Below are positions 15,355 through 23,570 of a stretch of 40,933 bases of DNA, in pieces. The notes beneath the pieces were generated by a model. It was not told where the DNA came from. It was given only the letters and a program-made list of their open reading frames with translations, and made no database searches. Numbering within the stretch: the stretch's first letter is position 1; every line of letters starts with the position of its first letter. The DNA lies in contig CAILNN010000387.1 in the NCBI GenBank assembly GCA_903835555.1, positions 1-40,933 of the forward strand, in the 5' to 3' direction. Position numbers and translations under genes: made by a program. This DNA comes from an uncultured Verrucomicrobiota bacterium. Its GTDB lineage: Bacteria; Verrucomicrobiota; Verrucomicrobiia; Limisphaerales; UBA9464.

Positions 15355-17826
15355 ATGTCGAGATTTCTACCTTCGGTTCCTGTTTTTTGCGGTCGCTTCG
15401 GCGGCGTGGCCTGTTCGTCGGTCCTCGCAGCTGTGGCGGTTTCAGCACAATCCTCCACCAATGCTCCGGTCAGCACCACGGCCACCAATGCTCCTCCATC
15501 GACGATGGAGAAGACGGTGGTGGAAGGACTTGCGCTGAATGAGACAATCCTTCCGACCGCACGTCCGATCAATTCCGTGCTAGGGGACGATCGGAGCATC
15601 GTTGATACCCCCCGTTCAGTTAGCTTGATCACCAAAGCGCAGGTTGAAGAGCGTGGCATTTCGCGAATGACCGATCTGGGTCAATTGGTTCCGGGTGCCT
15701 ACACCCCCGAACGCTACGGATTACCGGGCGTGCCGCTCATCCGCGGTGACCTCGCGGAAATCTATCAGAACGGCCAGCGGATGCTTTTCAGTCGCGATTC
15801 GATCCTTCCCAGCTTTAACCAAGTCGAGGCGATTGATGTCGTGAAAGGACCTGGTTCGGCGGTTTTTGGTCCTCAAGGGGAAGGTCCTGGCGGTTATGTC
15901 AATTTTGTCACCAAGCAACCCTACTTCGATGCATTCCACGGGGAGGTATCGACTCGCCTGGGAACCTACGTACCTGGCGGTGCTTCCTATTTAAACCCTG
16001 AAGCCACCCTCGATTTTGGTGGTCCCATTACCAAGGAACTGGCCTATCGGGTGAGCTATCTCGAACGTCAGGGGGACAGCTATTATCAAAATGTCAAAGA
16101 CCGGACCCATGACGTCTTTGCTGCGCTCGATTGGCGTCCCAATGACAAATTGGAGCTGGACCTGACCGCGCAATACATCGATGCGCGCTTCAACGAGGTC
16201 ACTGGCATCAACCGTGTGACTCAGGAGCTCATCGATCACCACATCTACAATGCCGGACCTGCAAATTTGAATTTTGGGTACAATTGGGTCCTAAACACCA
16301 ACAGTGCCAGCAAGGTCAAGATTTACGGATACGATTCGTTGACAAGCCCAGGAGATGCTGCGTTGGGTGAAAAGTTCAACACGCAGTTGATTTCAACGTA
16401 TCACCTCAATGATGACGCCAAGATCGTCAATCTCAGCTACTTCGAGTACTTAAACAGCAGCAAGCTCGAGTACTACGGCTATACCGAATACGTCCCGGAA
16501 AACTGGACGATGAACAATCGAACCGAACTGCATTACGATTTCGATATCGACGCCGGTAAGAAGGACTTTCCTATCAAGACCATTTCGGGAATTGATTTTC
16601 GGTACACCCGGCTAAAGTCCTACCAGGATTTTTCGACGGAGCCGTTCTTCATGTACGATCTCTCCGTTACCGATCCTGCAAAGCAAGCCCAACAGTTTCA
16701 CATCCCGGGTATTGTTGCGGGTCAGTCGGTCGGTGGCGGCTATAATGTTCCAGGCCATCCAGGATTTGGAGCAAATCCATTCCCGAGCTCGGGAACTCAG
16801 GACACGTACTTGTATGACACTGCCCTGTTCACTCAGTGGGATATCGCTGTTTTCGATAAGTTCAGCGTTGTCGCTGGCGGTCGGGCGGATTTGCTGGATG
16901 CAAACACGGCCAATCCCGAGATCATCGATAACAGCGGTAAGGTTATTCCGCGCGGGGGCATGTATGCCGCCAGCAAGAGCCTCATCGATAGTTCCGTCTT
17001 TGTTTCTGGTCTCTACAAGTGGGAGCCGACGCAGACTTCCTACGTGACCTACAATCTCGTTGATGCTGTTACCGGCAGCGCCAACTTCGGTGGGGTGGAT
17101 GGGACCGCTGGAAATGCCGGCCTCAAGACTTCCCTGACGGCTGAAAGCGAACTCATTGAGGTGGGACATAAAGTCAGCCTGTTCGGTAACCAAGTCTATG
17201 CGGCTGCTTCTCTCTTTAAACAGACCAAAGCCAGTCCCGCCTTGGTCGGACCGCCCACCAAGATTGATCTGAAAGGATTGGAATTTGAAACGGTCTATCA
17301 GCCGAACCGAAATTTCCACATCAACGCGAATGCGACATTCCAGGATGCCTACAAGCTCCTGAATGGGGGAAGCTTCTATCAGCAGACGACGACGTACCTC
17401 GATGGCTATCCCGTCGGATTCATTCAAGACGGACGAAGCGGTACGGGCCAGGGTTCACCCAACTACAACGGGGCCAATCCTCCGACCTATACCCGAGTCC
17501 ACCAAGCCGCGACTCCCCACGTCTTGCTCAATGCCTACGCCAGCTACGAGTTTGACAACGGCTTTGGATTTAGTTTTGGACCGCAGATTCAAGGGTCCCA
17601 GCGTGCCAACTATTCCCTCGATGGCTACGATCTCAAGATACCAGCCCAGTACGTGATCAATGCCTCCATCTTCTATCGGAAGTCCCGCTGGGAGGTCCGC
17701 TTGAATCTGGACAACATCACCGACCAGAAGAACTGGACCGCTATCGATCCTGACTTTGCCGGTAACGACGTGATCTTTCCCCAATTGCCCTTCCACATTA
17801 CCGGACTGATCAAGTTTCGGTTCTAG
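15355..17826 (+). CDS. TonB-dependent outer-membrane receptor
   Basis: An 823-residue receptor, counted from ATG 15355 (MSRFLPSVPVF), where the signal peptide begins; an upstream in-frame start would add 21 unrelated residues. After the signal comes a Thr/Ala/Asn linker, then a TonB-box-like EKTVVEG. The plug domain (about residues 70-195) has DTPRSVSLITKAQVEERGIS, PGVPLIRGD and the plug motif VEAIDVVKGPGSAVFGPQGE with PGGYVNFVTK. The C-terminal 600 residues form the 22-strand barrel with alternating aromatic strands, ending in Phe (ITGLIKFRF). The plug is of the ferric-siderophore receptor type common in Verrucomicrobiota. The neighbours suggest it might instead import an N-containing compound. 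A strong terminator follows directly. Confidence 0.92.
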   Translation: MSRFLPSVPVFCGRFGGVACSSVLAAVAVSAQSSTNAPVSTTATNAPPSTMEKTVVEGLALNETILPTARPINSVLGDDRSIVDTPRSVSLITKAQVEERGISRMTDLGQLVPGAYTPERYGLPGVPLIRGDLAEIYQNGQRMLFSRDSILPSFNQVEAIDVVKGPGSAVFGPQGEGPGGYVNFVTKQPYFDAFHGEVSTRLGTYVPGGASYLNPEATLDFGGPITKELAYRVSYLERQGDSYYQNVKDRTHDVFAALDWRPNDKLELDLTAQYIDARFNEVTGINRVTQELIDHHIYNAGPANLNFGYNWVLNTNSASKVKIYGYDSLTSPGDAALGEKFNTQLISTYHLNDDAKIVNLSYFEYLNSSKLEYYGYTEYVPENWTMNNRTELHYDFDIDAGKKDFPIKTISGIDFRYTRLKSYQDFSTEPFFMYDLSVTDPAKQAQQFHIPGIVAGQSVGGGYNVPGHPGFGANPFPSSGTQDTYLYDTALFTQWDIAVFDKFSVVAGGRADLLDANTANPEIIDNSGKVIPRGGMYAASKSLIDSSVFVSGLYKWEPTQTSYVTYNLVDAVTGSANFGGVDGTAGNAGLKTSLTAESELIEVGHKVSLFGNQVYAAASLFKQTKASPALVGPPTKIDLKGLEFETVYQPNRNFHINANATFQDAYKLLNGGSFYQQTTTYLDGYPVGFIQDGRSGTGQGSPNYNGANPPTYTRVHQAATPHVLLNAYASYEFDNGFGFSFGPQIQGSQRANYSLDGYDLKIPAQYVINASIFYRKSRWEVRLNLDNITDQKNWTAIDPDFAGNDVIFPQLPFHITGLIKFRF

Positions 17827-17856
17827 TTGTTTTGCAGGATTACAGGTGTGAGTCGC

Positions 17857-17890
17857 CGCCCCTCGTAGCCTCGGCCGCGAGGGGCGTTTT
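17857..17890 (+). terminator. Intrinsic terminator after the TonB receptor gene
   Basis: Perfect 9-base arms CGCCCCTCG (17857-17865) and CGAGGGGCG (17878-17886) surround a 12-base loop and are followed by TTTT (17887-17890). It lies 31 bases after the receptor stop and before the first binding-protein gene, so that gene probably either has its own promoter or depends on read-through. Confidence 0.75.
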
Positions 17891-17946
17891 GCTGGATTTC
17901 GTGGGAGACGGTGCCAACGGGCCCCCAGGCGATTTGGTTTTGAATT

Positions 17947-19080
17947 ATGGTCGCACATTCTTTTGCCTCTTCTTTCCTCCGCCGGAACTTCGCGCAATTC
18001 GTGCGGAGTCGCCCCGCGCAGGTCTCATCCTTGATCCTGGGACTTGTCCTGTTTTCCAGCTGCGATCAGGCCAAAGAGAAATCAGCTTCATCGGCGGAGG
18101 CCACCACGAATGCGATCGTCTTGCATTTTACCCACGATTGGTTTCCCGAACCCGAGCACGGAGGCTATTTTGCTGCCAAAATTTACGGTGTCTGGTCGGG
18201 TCTAGGATTGAATGTCGAGGTCATTCCTGGCGGTCCCAATTCGGAAATCGAAAAAAAGGTGGCACTCGATCCTATCGGGATCGGTCTGATTAGGGGCGAT
18301 GCTGCCATCATCGCTGCGGAGCGCGGATTGCCCATCATCGCCGTGAGCAGCTATTTTCAACATGATCCCCAAGGCATCATGGTTCGGGATGATGGACCGG
18401 TGCACGGATTTGCCGATTTGGAAGACCGCGATGTGGCCATGCAGGTTGGGAATACCTGGTTTCTTTATCTCCAGAAAAAATTCGGACTTAAGAAAACGCG
18501 GGTGCGTCCGGTAACAGGTAGTGTGGCGAATTTTGTCAAAGACCCCAACTGGATCACGCAGGCCTACCCAACCAGCGAGCCTTATTATGCCCTGAAGGAG
18601 GGGGTCAAACCACGGGTGCTTCAAATCAGTGATTCCGGTTTCGATCCCTACCGTGTGGTGATCGCCAATAAGACGCTGGTCCAGCAACACCCGGAATGGG
18701 TGGCGAAATTCTGTCTTGGAGCCTACAAAGGATGGCAGGAGTATTACCGCAATCCGGCTCCGGTCCATGAACATATCCAGAAGATTTCGCCGACCATGGA
18801 ACTGGAAGGGATGAAATTCAGCTACATCAAGATGCGGGAACTGCATCTCATTGAGGGCGATGTAACCAAGGGTGAATTCATGGGGGCCATTGATTCCCGT
18901 CGATGGGAGGCCACCGGTCAAATTCTAGTGGACCTCGGTTTGGTCAAGAATCTCCCCAGGTGGAGTGACGTCTACTCCACTAATTTTGCGCCGTCCCAGG
19001 TTGGAGCAACCACCGAGCTACCGGCTGCCTTTTGGAAAGCAAGTGATGTTCAATGGCCCAAAGGGGTTTCCGGATTGTAA
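17947..19080 (+). CDS. NMT1/THI5-like substrate-binding lipoprotein (first copy)
   Basis: A 377-residue periplasmic binding protein. A basic, long n-region leads to a hydrophobic stretch and Cys39 (LGLVLFSSC), a plausible lipobox. The mature part is of the NMT1/ThiY type: FTHDWFPEPEHGGYFAAKIY corresponds to the WFPNxxHxG start of ThiY, and the protein continues with GLGLNVEVIPGG and SYFQHDPQGIM. It is a paralogue of the gene at 20483, with the shared motifs FQHDPQGIM, TSEP, GVKPRV and GFDPYRV. ThiY and its relatives bind pyrimidine-type compounds for ABC uptake, but no permease or ATPase gene is in the window. Its TAA stop overlaps an ATG in frame with the next gene, implying coupling. Confidence 0.87.
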   Translation: MVAHSFASSFLRRNFAQFVRSRPAQVSSLILGLVLFSSCDQAKEKSASSAEATTNAIVLHFTHDWFPEPEHGGYFAAKIYGVWSGLGLNVEVIPGGPNSEIEKKVALDPIGIGLIRGDAAIIAAERGLPIIAVSSYFQHDPQGIMVRDDGPVHGFADLEDRDVAMQVGNTWFLYLQKKFGLKKTRVRPVTGSVANFVKDPNWITQAYPTSEPYYALKEGVKPRVLQISDSGFDPYRVVIANKTLVQQHPEWVAKFCLGAYKGWQEYYRNPAPVHEHIQKISPTMELEGMKFSYIKMRELHLIEGDVTKGEFMGAIDSRRWEATGQILVDLGLVKNLPRWSDVYSTNFAPSQVGATTELPAAFWKASDVQWPKGVSGL

Positions 19081-19115
19081 TGCAGTCGCCAGTTGTCTCG
19101 AAATCAAGAATTACC

Positions 19116-20486
19116 ATGCCAAAACGGTTGCTCATTAAGAATCTCGGTCACTTGGTGACCATGAATCCGCAGCGGGAGGTCCTCACCGGAGCCTGGATCG
19201 TGGCCGAAGACGGCAAGATCAAATCGATCGGCAGAGGACGTCTGCCGCGAGTGACGGAGGCTGAGGTTGTGGATGGGCGTGGGGGAATTGCCACCCCAGG
19301 GATGATCAACACCCACCACCACATGTTCCAAAATCTGGCTCGCGCGTTTAAGCCCATCTCCAACCTGCCGCTCTTACCCTGGCTCGCCGGTCACCTGCCA
19401 CTCTGGAGAAAGTTCAATCCAGACGACCTCTACGTCGCTACTCAAGTAGCTTTAGCTGAACTTATGTTGACCGGTTGCACCCTTAGCAGCGACCATCATT
19501 ATATCTTCCCAAAGGACAGTGCCGCTGATCTCTTGGATGCTGGCTTTTCCGCCGCTGAGTCTATGGGTTGTCGGTATGTCGGCTGTCGTGGGAGTGTCAA
19601 CCTGCCCAGCGAGATAATGCCCGAATGGTCCACTCAGGATACCGATACCATTCTAGCCGATTGCGATCGTCTGAGGGCAAAATATCACGATTTGAGCCAC
19701 GGTTCCATGCATCAGGTGGCCTTTGCCCCCTGCACGGTTTTTGGTTGCAGCGGGGACCTCTACCGCGAAACCGCCCGTTTGGCTCGTCCGCACAAGGTCC
19801 GACTTCACACCCATTGTGGAGAAACCATCGCCGAAAATCAGGAGGCGGTCCGCTCACTGAAATCGCGACCGTTGCCCTACATGGCGCGGCACGAATGGGA
19901 GGGCGATGACATTTGGGTCGCGCACGGAATCCATTTTACCGACAAGGAAGTCAAACACTTGAACCACCATCGGATGGGTGTCGCGCACTGCCCCGTTTCC
20001 AACATGCGGCTTGGATCAGGTGTCTGTCGGGTCCAAGACCTGCGCAACGGCGGGAGTCCGGTCAGCCTTGGCGTCGATGGCTCTGCGTCCAATGACTCCG
20101 GGCACATGCTCAATGAAGCTCGCATGGCCATGCTCCTGACCCGGGCCATTCACGGTGCGGACGCTGTCACTCCAGAGCAGGCATTGGAAATGGCCACCTT
20201 GGAAGGGGCTCGGAACCTCGGACGTCTTCACGACCTCGGCTCAATCGAAGTGGGCAAAGCGTGCGACTTGGCGATTTTTCCTTTAGAGGACCTCTTCAGC
20301 ACCGGCGCACATGATCCCGTCCACGGTTTGCTCCTCTGTCATCCGCGACTGGTGGATACCCTGGTGATCCAGGGTACTGTCCGGGTCAAAGAAGGGCAAT
20401 TGGTTGGGCTGGAGTTGCCCGTTTTATTGGAAAAACACGCTAAGACCGCCCGTCGTATTCATAGGACCATCGCCGTCACCGCATGA
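19116..20486 (+). CDS. Amidohydrolase, 8-oxoguanine deaminase / hydroxyatrazine hydrolase-like
   Basis: A 456-residue member of the ATZ/TRZ branch of the amidohydrolase superfamily. Metal ligands are visible: NTHHHMFQN (HxH, about 67-69), His in RLHTHCGE, His in WVAHGIHF, and Asp in SLGVDGSASND. Features specific to 8-oxoguanine deaminases include SSDHHYIFP, VAFAPCTVF, VAHCPVSNMRLGSGVC and GHMLNEARMAMLLTRA. Enzymes of this group release ammonia or amines from purines and triazines. The exact substrate is not fixed by the motifs. Start MPKRLLIKN (ATG 19116) follows family alignment; ATG 19080, which overlaps the previous stop as TAATG, would add 12 residues. The 3' end overlaps the next gene by ATGA. 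Two paralogous binding-protein genes bracket it. Confidence 0.85.
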   Translation: MPKRLLIKNLGHLVTMNPQREVLTGAWIVAEDGKIKSIGRGRLPRVTEAEVVDGRGGIATPGMINTHHHMFQNLARAFKPISNLPLLPWLAGHLPLWRKFNPDDLYVATQVALAELMLTGCTLSSDHHYIFPKDSAADLLDAGFSAAESMGCRYVGCRGSVNLPSEIMPEWSTQDTDTILADCDRLRAKYHDLSHGSMHQVAFAPCTVFGCSGDLYRETARLARPHKVRLHTHCGETIAENQEAVRSLKSRPLPYMARHEWEGDDIWVAHGIHFTDKEVKHLNHHRMGVAHCPVSNMRLGSGVCRVQDLRNGGSPVSLGVDGSASNDSGHMLNEARMAMLLTRAIHGADAVTPEQALEMATLEGARNLGRLHDLGSIEVGKACDLAIFPLEDLFSTGAHDPVHGLLLCHPRLVDTLVIQGTVRVKEGQLVGLELPVLLEKHAKTARRIHRTIAVTA

Positions 20487-21442
20487 AAACTTTCACGCTG
20501 TTCTGGTTGGCTACCGTTCTCCTCCTGTTCCGGTCGACGGCTGGAGAGCCATTCAAGATTCGCTTTGTTACCGACTGGTACCCGCAACCGGAACATGGCG
20601 GATACTATCATGCCTTGGTCAATGGCTATTACTCGGCCGCCGGTCTGGATGTTCAAATCATTCCTGGCGGTCCCAGCGTTTTCGCTGTCCAACGCGTGGC
20701 CACTGGTGCCGCAGATATCGGCATGCTCAATACGGACGGCATCCTGATTGCCAACGACCACAACATTCCGACGGTCGCTATCCTGGCTACCTTTCAGCAT
20801 GACCCCCAAGGCATTATGCTTCACGCGGAAGACCGGGTTCAAGACTGGCCAGACTTGGACGGACGGACGATTGCCATGACTCCCGGTAATCCGTGGTTTC
20901 CCTTCTTGGCTAGGAAATATCATCTCAAGAAGGCACGGGAAATTCCGCTCACTTACTCGGTTGCGGCCTTCCTAAAGGACCCCACCTTTATCCAGCAAAT
21001 ATTCGTCACCTCTGAGCCATTCTTCGTCCAGCAGGCCGGGGTCAAACCCCGGGTGATGTTGCTCTCGGATGCTGGCTTTGATCCGTATCGGGTTAGCTTT
21101 ACCACTCCCCAGATGATTCGGGATCATTCCAAAGAAGTTCGCGGCTTTGTGGAGGCCAGTGTTCGTGGCTGGCGGGACTACCTGGCCAACCCCAAATCGG
21201 CTCATGCTCAGATTCAAAAGCTGAATCCTGAACTCACCCCTGAACGAATGGGTTTCAGCTATCAGGCCTTGCGCGACGGCCATTTTATCGAGGGTAAGCC
21301 CGACAAAGGTGAATCCATTGGCGGTTTCCTGGAATCCCGCTGGCAGTTTCAGTTCAATCTCCTCAAGGAAGTTGGAGTGATTGACGGAAAGTTTCCCCTC
21401 ACCAACGCATGGACCGGAACCTTTTGCAATGGCGTGCGGTAG
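20483..21442 (+). CDS. NMT1/THI5-like substrate-binding protein (second copy)
   Basis: A 319-residue exported binding protein. A Sec signal (about 1-20, LFWLATVLLLFRSTAG) has no lipobox Cys, so unlike the first copy it should be soluble in the periplasm. RFVTDWYPQPEHGGYYHALV, AAGLDVQIIPGG, TGAADIGMLNTDG and TFQHDPQGIML are the ligand-site motifs of the NMT1/ThiY class. Sequence similarity to the gene at 17947 runs the whole length. The start ATG overlaps the amidohydrolase stop (ATGA), strong evidence for one transcript and related function. The stop codon is directly followed by, and just overlaps, a REP-like element (21442-21490). Transport partners are not in the window. Confidence 0.87.
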   Translation: MKTFTLFWLATVLLLFRSTAGEPFKIRFVTDWYPQPEHGGYYHALVNGYYSAAGLDVQIIPGGPSVFAVQRVATGAADIGMLNTDGILIANDHNIPTVAILATFQHDPQGIMLHAEDRVQDWPDLDGRTIAMTPGNPWFPFLARKYHLKKAREIPLTYSVAAFLKDPTFIQQIFVTSEPFFVQQAGVKPRVMLLSDAGFDPYRVSFTTPQMIRDHSKEVRGFVEASVRGWRDYLANPKSAHAQIQKLNPELTPERMGFSYQALRDGHFIEGKPDKGESIGGFLESRWQFQFNLLKEVGVIDGKFPLTNAWTGTFCNGVR

Positions 21443-21490
21443 GTCCGCCAGGTTTTGGAGTGCGCCAGCCCTCTGGCGCTGTGGAAATGG
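21442..21490 (+). repeat. REP-like palindromic repeat, copy C
   Basis: This copy begins GGTCCGCCAGGTTTTGGAG, contains the perfect palindrome GCGCCAG-CCCT-CTGGCGC, and ends GTGGAAATGGGCC. It is nearly the same as copy A at 338-386, over 21 kb away. It begins at the last base of the binding-protein stop and lies between two genes of the same direction, so its RNA hairpin could act on mRNA stability or partial termination. Confidence 0.8.
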
Positions 21491-21604
21491 GCCTGAAATG
21501 AACGGCGTCCGAGAATTATCTCTCTGCACCTCGGCGTGCTCTAATACTAAAATCTGATTAAAAACGACCAGCCAGCCAATAACGAAAATCGCTTTTCCCT
21601 TCCC

Positions 21605-22120
21605 ATGCCCCTCTTGATTGAACGACTTTCCAAAATCGCCTTGGTCTCGGCCATTGGTCTATTCCTCTTCATTGTCACGCTCAATAATTTGATCGATTAC
21701 GATTCCAATTTTGAGTTCGTCAAACACGTTCTCTCGATGGATACAACCTTTCCGGGTAACACGCTCCGGTGGCGAGCGCTGACCTCTCCGTTGATCCATC
21801 ACGTTTTCTATGCCGGTATCATTTTATGGGAAGGCTCCAGTACCTTGGCCATTGCCTATGCCGCATTTCGTTTGTGGTCGGTTCGCAACGCGTCCCATGA
21901 GGATTTTCAGTCGGCCAAGGGGTGGGTGGTCGGCGCGCTTTGTTGGAATCTTTTTCTATGGTTTGTCGCTTTTACCAGCATTGGCGGAGAATGGTTTGTG
22001 ATGTGGCAATCAAGCGTCTGGAATGGTCAACAGCCTGCATTTCGCATGTTTACCTCCATCCTCTTGGTATTGCTGTTTGTTCGGATGCCAGAGACCCTCG
22101 ATAACAAATCCCGCCCCTGA
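21605..22120 (+). CDS. DUF2165-family small integral membrane protein
   Basis: A 171-residue protein with about four transmembrane helices: LVSAIGLFLFIVTLNNLIDY (about 13-32), HHVFYAGIILWEGSSTLAIA, GALCWNLFLWFVAFTSIGGE, and a last one near MFTSILLVLLFV. The NNLIDYDSNFEFVKHVLSMD segment and the GGEWFVMWQSS motif are characteristic of DUF2165, a family of predicted inner-membrane proteins of unknown function. It follows repeat copy C and precedes the RidA-family gene by 31 bases. It might be a membrane partner for the catabolic genes around it, but nothing shows transport activity. Confidence 0.82.
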   Translation: MPLLIERLSKIALVSAIGLFLFIVTLNNLIDYDSNFEFVKHVLSMDTTFPGNTLRWRALTSPLIHHVFYAGIILWEGSSTLAIAYAAFRLWSVRNASHEDFQSAKGWVVGALCWNLFLWFVAFTSIGGEWFVMWQSSVWNGQQPAFRMFTSILLVLLFVRMPETLDNKSRP

Positions 22121-22151
22121 AGGCGGACTGCCAACCGATGCTTTTCAGACG

Positions 22152-22616
22152 ATGAGCTCCACACTCGCCCGCCTTCAAGAGCTGGGACATGACTTGCCTC
22201 AGCCGCCACCGCCCGGCGGAAACTATCTCCCGTTTCGCCGAGTGGGTCGGCTTCTTTACCTGCCAGGCGTTATTTCCAGCCGCAATGGCGAATTGATGTT
22301 TCGGGGTAAAGTCGGCGTTGACCTGACGCTGGACCAAGGCTATTCCGCTGCTCAATTGTGCGCTCTCAACCTGCTGGCGTGCGTTCAAGCGGCAACTGGG
22401 AATTTGGACGCTGTTCACCAAGTCGTCAGCGTCAACGGCTACGTCAACTGTGCATCCGGGTTCCCGGACAGTCCCAAGGTCATCAATGGTGCCAGTGATC
22501 TCTTCGTGGCCTTGTGGGGCGATGCCGGACGCCACGTCCGCGCGGCCATTGGTGTCGCCGGATTGCCGGTGAACGCTGCTGTTGAGGTCCAAATGGTGGT
22601 AGAGCTGATTGTTTAA
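22152..22616 (+). CDS. RidA-family (YjgF/YER057c/UK114) protein
   Basis: A 154-residue protein with the RidA fold: GRLLYLPGVISSRNGEL near the N-terminus, CALNLLACVQAATGNLDAVH in the helix, VSVNGYVNCASGF, and the C-terminal RAAIGVAGLPVNAAVEVQM that carries the conserved Arg of the active site in deaminating members. RidA proteins hydrolyse reactive enamines and imines, and subfamilies are common in pyrimidine (RutC) and amino-acid catabolic operons. This one belongs to the roughly 150-residue subgroup with an extended N-terminus. ATG 22152 is the family-consistent start. Its position between the deaminase-like gene and the formamidase-like gene favours a role in handling an unstable N-intermediate. 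Confidence 0.9.
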   Translation: MSSTLARLQELGHDLPQPPPPGGNYLPFRRVGRLLYLPGVISSRNGELMFRGKVGVDLTLDQGYSAAQLCALNLLACVQAATGNLDAVHQVVSVNGYVNCASGFPDSPKVINGASDLFVALWGDAGRHVRAAIGVAGLPVNAAVEVQMVVELIV

Positions 22617-22640
22617 CGGAATAGAGCACCTGTTTTTGTC

Positions 22641-23570
22641 ATGCGTACTCATCATCTTAATTCCACCCACACCCACGATCGCTGGAATTCGGCATTGCCT
22701 CCCGCGCTTACCATCGATTCAGGCGATATCCTCGTCATGGATTGCCTGGACTCCAGCGGGGCTCAACTGTCACCGCAGTCGACAGTGGCAGACTTTACCG
22801 CGATGGACCGTGGCAAGATCCATACGATCACCGGGCCGGTCGTCATTCATGGGGCGCGGCCGGGCGATGTCTTGGAATTGGAAATTCGACGGGTGGAACA
22901 TCAAGGCTGGGGCTGGACCAGCATGATCGCCGGTCTTGGGACGCTCCCGGATAGATTCAGCGATCCCTATCTGTTTATTTGGACGTTAGAAGCTGAAATT
23001 AGCCGTTCGCTTCCAGGCGTTACCTTGCCGCTGGCTCCTTTCCTCGGGATTATGGGCGTCTGCCCGCCGAATCCCGGCGAACATCGAACCCGGCCACCGG
23101 GGGCCTTTGGCGGTAATCTCGATGTCCATGACCTTGTCCCCGGTGCAATTCTGTATTTGCCCGTCTTCCAACCGGGGGCACTCTTTTCGGCAGGCGATGG
23201 CCATGCCGCGCAAGGCAACGGTGAAGTGTGCATCAACGGCATCGAGGGGCCCATGCAAGCGGAATTCCGTCTAACCCTCCGTCGGGACCTTGTCTTAAAC
23301 GAGCCGTTTGCCGAACTGCCTCCTGCCCGTTCGCCTATACTTCCCGACCGCGGTTCATGGGCGTTTATCGCCAGTGCCCCGGTGACTTTGGAGGCCGTTC
23401 GGACGGTGGTAAATGATGCCATCGATTTTATAGTTCATCGCTTCCGTCTCACACCAGAACTGGCCTACATCCTATGCAGTGTGGCCTTGGACCTTCGTCT
23501 CAGTCAGGTGGTCAATCAACCCCAAGTCACGGTCACCGGGACATTGGCAAAATCACTCTTCGTCGCATGA
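22641..23570 (+). CDS. Acetamidase/formamidase family protein
   Basis: A 309-residue FmdA/AmdA-type hydrolase. The N-terminal SGDILVMDCLDSSG and ITGPVVIHGARPGDVLELEI are family hallmarks, followed by FLGIMGVCPP, GGNLDVHDLVPGAILYLPVF, and the metal-site region GDGHAAQGNGEVCINGIEG, all strongly conserved in formamidases. These enzymes cleave formamide, acetamide or related small amides to ammonia plus the acid, in the cytosol. It lies 24 bases after the RidA-family gene, and its stop overlaps the next start (ATGA). In this setting it could remove the final amide or formyl group from a degraded heterocycle. The natural substrate is not known. Confidence 0.88.
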   Translation: MRTHHLNSTHTHDRWNSALPPALTIDSGDILVMDCLDSSGAQLSPQSTVADFTAMDRGKIHTITGPVVIHGARPGDVLELEIRRVEHQGWGWTSMIAGLGTLPDRFSDPYLFIWTLEAEISRSLPGVTLPLAPFLGIMGVCPPNPGEHRTRPPGAFGGNLDVHDLVPGAILYLPVFQPGALFSAGDGHAAQGNGEVCINGIEGPMQAEFRLTLRRDLVLNEPFAELPPARSPILPDRGSWAFIASAPVTLEAVRTVVNDAIDFIVHRFRLTPELAYILCSVALDLRLSQVVNQPQVTVTGTLAKSLFVA

